From NCBI GenBank assembly GCA_002342365.1, contig DDPV01000037.1:1-11728 (forward strand): DNA of 11,728 nucleotides, given 5' to 3'. Under the pieces are notes generated by a model that worked only from the letters and a program-made list of their open reading frames with translations, was not told where the DNA came from and ran no database searches. A program made the translations under genes and the position numbers. Shown in pieces: positions 7,200 through 11,728 of this stretch; position 1 is the first letter of the stretch; the number at the start of each line of letters is the position of its first letter. Origin of the DNA: Burkholderiales bacterium UBA2459. GTDB lineage: Bacteria; Pseudomonadota; Gammaproteobacteria; Burkholderiales; Burkholderiaceae_E.

Positions 7200-8333
7200 T
7201 CAGACAAAGTCGCGCTTGACACCCCACTTGGCCGCAAGCTTTGAAAGCAAATCGCGATGGCGAAAGCCACGACCCGTCATTTTCGAGTCAATCGCATAGC
7301 CGTAGCGTTTGATTGCAGCAAGCACAACATCGCTTGCATAGATGCCTGACTTACCCCATTCGGGCTCTGTGATCCGGATTTCAATATCATCAAAAACAAT
7401 AACGCTCCAGTCGCTTACCTGGCAGGAAATATCACAGCTATTCAACACCGCAGCCATGGTCTCAGGTGGGTAAACCGCGTGCGCACCGAGCCGGTACATC
7501 TCATCGAGGAAGCGCTCGCGCGCCTCAAGGTTTGGAAGAAACTGGCGAAAGCGTCCAATAAGACTGATATCGAAATCCTCCACGGTGTAGGTTCGTCCAC
7601 CGACTGAGGCCTTGACCAACTGGGTCAATAGCTCAAGCGTTTTCTCAAAGCGCCAGTGGTCGTCGGCGGTGATCAGGTAATCGGGAGACGGCTGACGGAA
7701 GGGATTCCCGCTTCGCTCGCTGAAGCTCCAATCGTCGATCTTTGCTGCGATTCCCAGTTCATATAAAACCTGGGACAGTTCCCATGCCTGCCAAAGCCAT
7801 GCCCACCCGGTTTGCTGAGCGGCATCTGAGGGTGCAGGTTCTCGGCTCTCGTCAAGCAAACCGCGCCGGCGCATTGCGTGATAAAGCCTGGCGTCAATCA
7901 AGGCATCAGCGGCAATCCTTTGCTCTTCGGTGCCATAGCTTTTACAAAACCAGTCCGCCGCAAGCACCGCATTGGTCAAATCCTTATCAAAATCCTGATA
8001 GGCAGCGCCTTCCGCCTTATCGCGATAAAGATAAGGAATTGTTGCTTGGGACTGGTCGCCCAAAAATCGCAACCAATGTATTTCTTCAACACCTGCCAGC
8101 ACACGATGCTCGTGGTAGGCCACAAGGACTTCGCGCTTTGACGGGTAGGCGGCCAGAACCTTGACTCCGAATCTTCGATACTGCAAATAGTACAAGCCCG
8201 GCAAAGTTCCCAAAATGAGAACATCGACAAACCGATTGCTGAAGGCATCAATGGCTGCAAGCCTCGCACTGATTGCTGCCTTGTCACTGCGATCGATTCG
8301 GTCAATCAATCGCAGCAACGCGCGTCTGATCAC
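7200..8333 (-). CDS. Protein of unknown function (377 residues)
   Basis: I do not recognise this protein. It is soluble in composition, rich in aromatic residues (many W, Y and F) and charged residues. No signal peptide or firm membrane segment is visible, although residues near 36-53 (VDVLILGTLPGLYYLQY) are fairly hydrophobic. The N-terminus is basic and helical-looking (MIRRALLRLIDRIDRSD). The middle has a tryptophan-rich patch, GWAWLWQAWELSQVLYELG, and the C-terminal part, with DWSVIVFDDIEIRITEPEWG and RRF-like basic ends, looks like a mixed alpha/beta domain. The start is GTG at 8333, with only a weak AGG 11 bases upstream. The gene begins 32 bases after the TPR gene on the same strand and is probably the third gene of that operon. 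The length and absence of disruptions support a real gene. Confidence 0.85.
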   Translation of the reverse strand: MIRRALLRLIDRIDRSDKAAISARLAAIDAFSNRFVDVLILGTLPGLYYLQYRRFGVKVLAAYPSKREVLVAYHEHRVLAGVEEIHWLRFLGDQSQATIPYLYRDKAEGAAYQDFDKDLTNAVLAADWFCKSYGTEEQRIAADALIDARLYHAMRRRGLLDESREPAPSDAAQQTGWAWLWQAWELSQVLYELGIAAKIDDWSFSERSGNPFRQPSPDYLITADDHWRFEKTLELLTQLVKASVGGRTYTVEDFDISLIGRFRQFLPNLEARERFLDEMYRLGAHAVYPPETMAAVLNSCDISCQVSDWSVIVFDDIEIRITEPEWGKSGIYASDVVLAAIKRYGYAIDSKMTGRGFRHRDLLSKLAAKWGVKRDFV

Positions 8334-8365
8334 TTTGTCACTTGCCTGCGTGACTTTGCACCCGC

Positions 8366-8872
8366 TTAGCGTCGCTTGTAGGCCTCAACAGCCCGCTTCA
8401 AGTCCCTAAGCTCTTCACAGCCGAAAAAGCAGGCTTTCTCAAGACGCTTGAGCATATCCTCGGCACCGGCAAGATTGTTTTTCATCAGCATCAATTCACC
8501 GTAATACTCCAAGGCACCGCGATGGTCCGGCTTGATGCTCAAGGCCTGCTTGTAATGAAACTCAGAGCGGGTGAAATCAGGCGGTTGCAGCTTTCGATAG
8601 GCAAAACCCATCAGGTTATGCCAATCGGCGTCGCTCGCCTGGTCTTGCGACTTGAGTTCGTCAAGTGCCTTGCCGACTTCGCCCCGGGCAATCAGTTCAG
8701 GAACCTCTTTAAGCCAGCTTCGCTTCGGGCTCGAAGCGACCGCGCTGCTGCTGTCTGAAGCGGCCTGCGCGCCGTTGATCGAGCCAGCACAAAGGAGTAG
8801 CAGGGAGAAAGCCACCGCCATGATCTGCCGCTTACCGAGCGGCGCAAGCTTCATCGTGTTAGAACCAATCAT
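8366..8872 (-). CDS. Secreted TPR-repeat protein
   Basis: This is a 168-residue protein with a signal peptide and two to three tetratricopeptide-like helix pairs, probably a periplasmic protein that binds another protein. The hydrophobic core is at about residues 18-32 and the likely cut is after A37 (AQA). The helical repeats span about 53-150, including DADWHNLMGFAYRK (81-94), HYKQALSIKPDHRGALEYYG (106-125) and a third helix pair ending at KRLEKAC. C148 and C152 near the end could pair. ATG at 8872 is chosen because GGAGG lies at 8885-8881 with an 8-base spacer; a longer reading frame from 8893 and an internal ATG at 8854 have no such site. The start lies inside the end of the DUF2076 gene (14-base overlap), so the two are coupled. 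Similar small TPR proteins occur in proteobacteria, but I know of no assigned function. Confidence 0.9.
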   Translation of the reverse strand: MIGSNTMKLAPLGKRQIMAVAFSLLLLCAGSINGAQAASDSSSAVASSPKRSWLKEVPELIARGEVGKALDELKSQDQASDADWHNLMGFAYRKLQPPDFTRSEFHYKQALSIKPDHRGALEYYGELMLMKNNLAGAEDMLKRLEKACFFGCEELRDLKRAVEAYKRR

Positions 8873-9512
8873 CACCTTCTCCTCCATCGACAAAGCCCTC
8901 GTCCTGGGGGGCGAGGGAGCTAGTCCAATCGCTTTGCGCTTGCTGCACGGGGTTGTTGGACCACGCGCCGTCTAGCCCGCTGGCTGAGGCCTCAGCGCCT
9001 GCACCACCCGGTGAGCCAATCATCTGCTGAACGCCATGCCACAAGGCCTGTCCGATCATGACCCCAGCGGCAGCGCCAACAAGGCTTCCCATGAGGCCCT
9101 GCGACCACGAACTTTGCGCCTGCGGCTGGGCACCAACGGCGGGCTGGGCGCCAAAGGGGGCTTGGGCACCAACCGCGGGCTGGGCGCCAAAGGGGGGTTG
9201 GGCCTTGGGTAGCGGGCCGGATTGCCGGCCCCAGGCCTGTGAACTGACGAGCGCCGCGCTGCCCGCAGACGACTGCGGTCGCCCTGGAGATGTCGAGGCA
9301 GCATCGGCCTCAAGCTGCGCGATCTTTTGCTGCGCAGCTTCGACTGCCATACTCAATGCGAGCGCTCGTTGGGTAAGCAAGTAGGCAGCCTGAGGCTGCC
9401 TTGCAAAAGCCTGCTCGATCAGCCTTTGGGCCTGCGAATCAACCTGCGGTGGCGCCGCGTTGACGAGACCGCCAAGAAAACGGATCAATTGTTGCTCTTC
9501 AGACGGATTCAT
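8859..9512 (-). CDS. DUF2076-family protein with hexapeptide repeats and glycine zipper
   Basis: The family (DUF2076) has no assigned function. The N-terminus, MNPSEEQQLIRFLGGL followed by QAQRLIEQAFARQPQAAYLL, is the family's typical helical opening, and residues 43-70 look like a coiled coil. A low-complexity linker (about 72-135) contains repeated six-residue units of the kind AQPAVG and AQAPFG. A short hydrophobic stretch (about 138-165) has glycines at 142, 146, 150 and 154, a GxxxGxxxGxxxG zipper that could pack in a membrane or oligomerise. The C-terminus is acidic and glycine-rich, ending GDDWF, also typical. No signal peptide is seen. ATG at 9512 has AGGAG at 9524-9520 with a 7-base spacer. 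It is the first gene of a leftward operon with the TPR gene, and is divergent from paiB across 116 bases. Confidence 0.9.
   Translation of the reverse strand: MNPSEEQQLIRFLGGLVNAAPPQVDSQAQRLIEQAFARQPQAAYLLTQRALALSMAVEAAQQKIAQLEADAASTSPGRPQSSAGSAALVSSQAWGRQSGPLPKAQPPFGAQPAVGAQAPFGAQPAVGAQPQAQSSWSQGLMGSLVGAAAGVMIGQALWHGVQQMIGSPGGAGAEASASGLDGAWSNNPVQQAQSDWTSSLAPQDEGFVDGGEGDDWF
8881..8885 (-). promoter_or_regulatory. Ribosome binding site that decides the TPR gene start
   Basis: Read on the minus strand, GGAGG at 8885-8881 sits 8 bases before ATG at 8872. It lies inside the coding sequence of the DUF2076 gene, whose TAA stop is at 8861-8859. This supports ATG 8872 over upstream in-frame ATGs at 8893 and 8887, and implies translational coupling. 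Confidence 0.75.
9128..9199. repeat. Tandem repeat, two 36-base units, inside the DUF2076 gene
   Basis: Two nearly identical 36-base units lie at 9128-9163 and 9164-9199, in frame, each coding for 12 residues on the minus strand (alternating AVG- and PFG-type hexamers). Only a few bases differ between the units. The flanking sequence continues the pattern for one more half unit. Copy number could vary between strains by slippage without breaking the frame. Confidence 0.85.
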
Positions 9513-9575
9513 ATTGGGACTCCTGCAAAAAATACCACCATAGGGCTAAATGAAAAACCGTGCTCTGAGCAAGGT

Positions 9576-9593
9576 TCAAAACGCCTGTTTCGA
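9576..9593. promoter_or_regulatory. Imperfect inverted repeat between paiB and the DUF2076 gene
   Basis: TCAAAAC (9576-9582) and GTTTCGA (9587-9593) pair at 6 of 7 positions around a 4-base centre. The site is in the 116-base divergent promoter region, so a regulator here could act on both genes. No T-run follows on either side that would suggest a terminator. I could not identify convincing -35/-10 pairs. Confidence 0.25.
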
Positions 9594-9628
9594 TGATCAA
9601 CCAGTTTTCAAGACAAAGGGGTTAACCG

Positions 9629-10240
9629 ATGTATATTCCAGAACATTTTAGGATGAAACAGCAAGATGCGATGTATAAGATCATAAGGAGCCACCCCTTG
9701 GGCGTGCTCGTAACCTTGAACGAACAAGGGATTGATGCCAACCATTTACCTTTTGAGCTGGATGCAGACCGCATGCGACTGACCGCCCATGTGGCAAGGG
9801 CAAATCCGGTCTGGGAGCAGTGTAGCGATCAAATGCCTGTGCTCGTGGTCTTTCGAGGCGACGCAAGCTATGTCTCGCCGAACTGGTATCCCAGCAAACA
9901 TGCGTTTCACAGGCAGGTTCCGACCTGGAACTACGAAGCCGTCCATGTTCACGGCCGCATCACAATCCAGGACCATGAAAACTTTGTTCGAGGTTTGGTT
10001 GCACGCCTGACCCGAACGCACGAAGCCAGCGAACCCAAACCCTGGCGAATGACCGACTCAGCCCCAGACTATATCGATCGCATGCTCAAAGCGATCGTCG
10101 GCATTGAAATCGCTATCGAACGGATGGAAGGCAAGGCGAAGCTGAGTCAGAATCGCGAGGATCGGGATCGCTTGCAAGCGGCTGAGATGCTTGAATCGAA
10201 GGGTCATGCGGGCTTGGCAGAAGCGATGCGACAAGCTTAG
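9629..10240 (+). CDS. paiB: PaiB-family FMN-binding protein / putative transcriptional regulator
   Basis: The family is named for Bacillus subtilis PaiB, described as a negative regulator of sporulation and degradative-enzyme genes, and has an FMN-binding split-barrel fold. In proteobacteria the role is not settled. The 203-residue length matches the family. Motifs visible are MYIPEHF at the start, HPLGVLVTL (22-30), NHLPFEL (38-44), YVSPNWYPSK (81-90), VPTWNYEAVHVHG (97-109), and the C-terminal block with IVGIEI (156-161) and KLSQN (171-175). The ATG has AAGGGG at 9616-9621 with a 7-base spacer. It is divergent from the DUF2076 gene and converges with malonyl-CoA decarboxylase, 21 bases after its stop. 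No classic helix-turn-helix is evident, so direct DNA binding is not shown by the sequence. Confidence 0.93.
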   Translation: MYIPEHFRMKQQDAMYKIIRSHPLGVLVTLNEQGIDANHLPFELDADRMRLTAHVARANPVWEQCSDQMPVLVVFRGDASYVSPNWYPSKHAFHRQVPTWNYEAVHVHGRITIQDHENFVRGLVARLTRTHEASEPKPWRMTDSAPDYIDRMLKAIVGIEIAIERMEGKAKLSQNREDRDRLQAAEMLESKGHAGLAEAMRQA

Positions 10241-10261
10241 GCGTCGATGGGATCTGAATGG

Positions 10262-11728
10262 CTAGGATTTCAAGAGACTTTCAACTTCTGGGCTCATGGC
10301 AATCTTGCCTTTGGCAAGACCTGAACGCGCCCTGTCAAGACGCTTAAGATCGTACAAGTAATTGATCATCAATCCATAAGACTGCTTCAAGCCCTTGGGT
10401 GAGGGGTCAGCGAGCCAGTTGAGCCGCTCGATTCTTGCGCCGTTGCCTAGATGAAAACGCGCAACCGGATCCACCGGTTCATTGTGTTGATCCAATTGGC
10501 TAAGGTAACGAGCCGCAAGCTGCAGATGGATTGTCTTGATGGCATCAGCTTGCTTGGGGCTATCAGGGTTTGGATGGATGAGAGCGTCAGATAGGCTGAT
10601 GAAAGCATCCTTACTCGATGATCCAATCGGTAGCGTTGCATCAAAAGCTTTGATTGCCTTTTCATCGATCAGAGGCCATTGATCATCGAGTTGCCGGCTA
10701 AGCCACTGTCGATAGCCAGGGATGGGCGACAAGGTCACGAAAGTTTTCAGGCGGGGGAAATCAATCGTCAGTTCCTCAACGACTCGCTTGATCAAAGAGT
10801 CGCCAAAGGGAATGCCCCTTAAACCGGCTTGCGTGTTGCTGATCGAATAAAAGACGGCAACGCTTGCACTTTTTTGGTCCTGCAGCGACCGATCCTCATC
10901 AATGACCGGCGTAATTGCGCTGGGTACAGCATTCATCAGTGCCACTTCGATGAATATCAACGGAATGCCAGGCATCCGCGGATGAAAAAAGCCATAGCAG
11001 CGCCGATCGCTCTCCAGTCGTTTTTTGACATCGGACCAGCTGCGGATATCGTGTACCGCTTCGTACTTGATTAAGCGTTCAATCAGTGATGCAGGCGAAT
11101 CCCAGTTGATGGCGCGCAACTCAAGAAAACTGATGTCGCACCAGGTGCCCAACATGTACTCAAGTTCAAGATCGAGCGCTGCGAGCTGACGCTCTGACTT
11201 CAAGAGTGGTTGAAGTTCAGCCCTCATTTCAATCAGAAACTGAAGCCCATGAGGAAAATTTGCAAAACGCTGCAACAGGCGCCTTCGTGGTGAGACGGTC
11301 GCTCTTCGATAGCGTACTTCGGCTGCAAGCTCTTCGCTGCTTCCCTGGGCGGCCTCATAACGTAAGCGCTCAAGTTCTGCCTTTGCCTTGTCCGTACCAA
11401 ACTGTTCTGCCATTAAACGCCAAAAGTCGAGCTTTCTTTCCCGCGTTGAAGCTGAATAAATCATTGCCAGTTGCTGGGCGCGCTTGCCACCTTCGATTTC
11501 GCTGATGCTCGGATCAATCACCGCTTGCAGTGCCTGAAAGCTCCGACGCAGTAATCGCGGTGACATCGCTTCATGCTGCTGCTTTAAAGTAGCCGCAAGG
11601 CGCTCGGCCGTGTTTCGCCGGGTTGAACTCGGTTTGGCGACGTCTGCGGGTATCTCCTTTGCCACGAGATTTGATGGCTTGGGAGAGAACTTGGCAATCG
11701 CAGCCGTCAACCAGTTGACCTTATTCAT
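10262..11728 (-). CDS. Malonyl-CoA decarboxylase
   Basis: This enzyme converts malonyl-CoA to acetyl-CoA and CO2, in malonate breakdown or to limit the malonyl-CoA pool. The 488-residue protein has an N-terminal helical domain (about 40-200) and a C-terminal acyltransferase-like catalytic domain. Motifs are HPRMPGIPLIFIEVAL (249-264), FYSISNTQAGLRGIPFG (293-309), LSPIPGYRQWL (333-343), RFHLGNGARIERLNWLAD (424-441) and GLMINYLY (452-459). By comparison with the human enzyme from memory, S334 of the SPIPG motif and H426 of HLGNGA are the likely catalytic pair. The first 30-40 residues are a poorly conserved extension. The ATG is the last three bases of the window, so its ribosome site cannot be seen and an earlier start outside is possible. 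No malonyl-CoA synthetase (matB) is present here; it could lie beyond the edge. The gene converges with paiB. Confidence 0.95.
   Translation of the reverse strand: MNKVNWLTAAIAKFSPKPSNLVAKEIPADVAKPSSTRRNTAERLAATLKQQHEAMSPRLLRRSFQALQAVIDPSISEIEGGKRAQQLAMIYSASTRERKLDFWRLMAEQFGTDKAKAELERLRYEAAQGSSEELAAEVRYRRATVSPRRRLLQRFANFPHGLQFLIEMRAELQPLLKSERQLAALDLELEYMLGTWCDISFLELRAINWDSPASLIERLIKYEAVHDIRSWSDVKKRLESDRRCYGFFHPRMPGIPLIFIEVALMNAVPSAITPVIDEDRSLQDQKSASVAVFYSISNTQAGLRGIPFGDSLIKRVVEELTIDFPRLKTFVTLSPIPGYRQWLSRQLDDQWPLIDEKAIKAFDATLPIGSSSKDAFISLSDALIHPNPDSPKQADAIKTIHLQLAARYLSQLDQHNEPVDPVARFHLGNGARIERLNWLADPSPKGLKQSYGLMINYLYDLKRLDRARSGLAKGKIAMSPEVESLLKS

Noticed and set aside
8337..8354. GTCAC/GTGAC inverted repeat just upstream of the 377-residue gene start
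   Set aside because: Only five base pairs with an 8-base loop; it could mask the weak ribosome site but is easily due to chance.
8750..8872. Possible lipoprotein signal (LLLLC, C28) on the TPR protein
   Set aside because: The residue before the cysteine is leucine, not the small residue a lipobox needs, and a good signal peptidase I site (AQA) follows.
10303..10319. Perfect 7-base-pair hairpin TCTTGCC-TTT-GGCAAGA
   Set aside because: It lies inside the malonyl-CoA decarboxylase coding sequence near its end and has no T-run on either strand, so I do not call a terminator.

Overview
The window reads as ordinary chromosomal DNA of a betaproteobacterium, most likely in Burkholderiales. This rests on remembered family resemblance (the short-form isocitrate lyase closely follows the Burkholderia-type sequence), on the two TRAP transporter permease pairs, and on moderately high GC; I could not run a search. 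Coding density is high. The longest stretch without a gene is the first 146 bases, and I see no RNA gene, insertion sequence, phage gene or CRISPR array.

Layout. Bases 147-2100 (+) hold isocitrate lyase (aceA) and thymidine kinase (tdk). Bases 2198-7153 (+) hold two TRAP-type solute importers: a small/large permease pair (QM) with no binding protein of its own, then a complete binding protein-small permease-large permease (PQM) set. Bases 7200-9512 (-) hold three uncharacterised genes that look like one operon: a DUF2076 protein, a secreted TPR protein whose start overlaps the end of the first gene, and a 377-residue protein I do not recognise. Bases 9629-10240 (+) hold a PaiB-family FMN-binding protein, divergent from the DUF2076 gene. 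Bases 10262-11728 (-) hold malonyl-CoA decarboxylase, whose start codon is the last three bases of the window.

How the genes may work together. Malonyl-CoA decarboxylase makes acetyl-CoA, and isocitrate lyase lets a cell grow on acetyl-CoA through the glyoxylate shunt. The PQM importer has the paired arginines expected for an organic-acid ligand. A link between carboxylate uptake and C2 metabolism is therefore possible but unproven, because no malonyl-CoA synthetase or malate synthase lies in the window. The aceA leader carries two adjacent palindromes, and a 10-base stretch of one of them recurs (9 of 10) within a palindrome upstream of the PQM operon, which may point to a shared regulator.

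I found no clear new system. The parts least explained by known biology are the DUF2076-TPR-377-residue cassette and the unpaired QM permease set.
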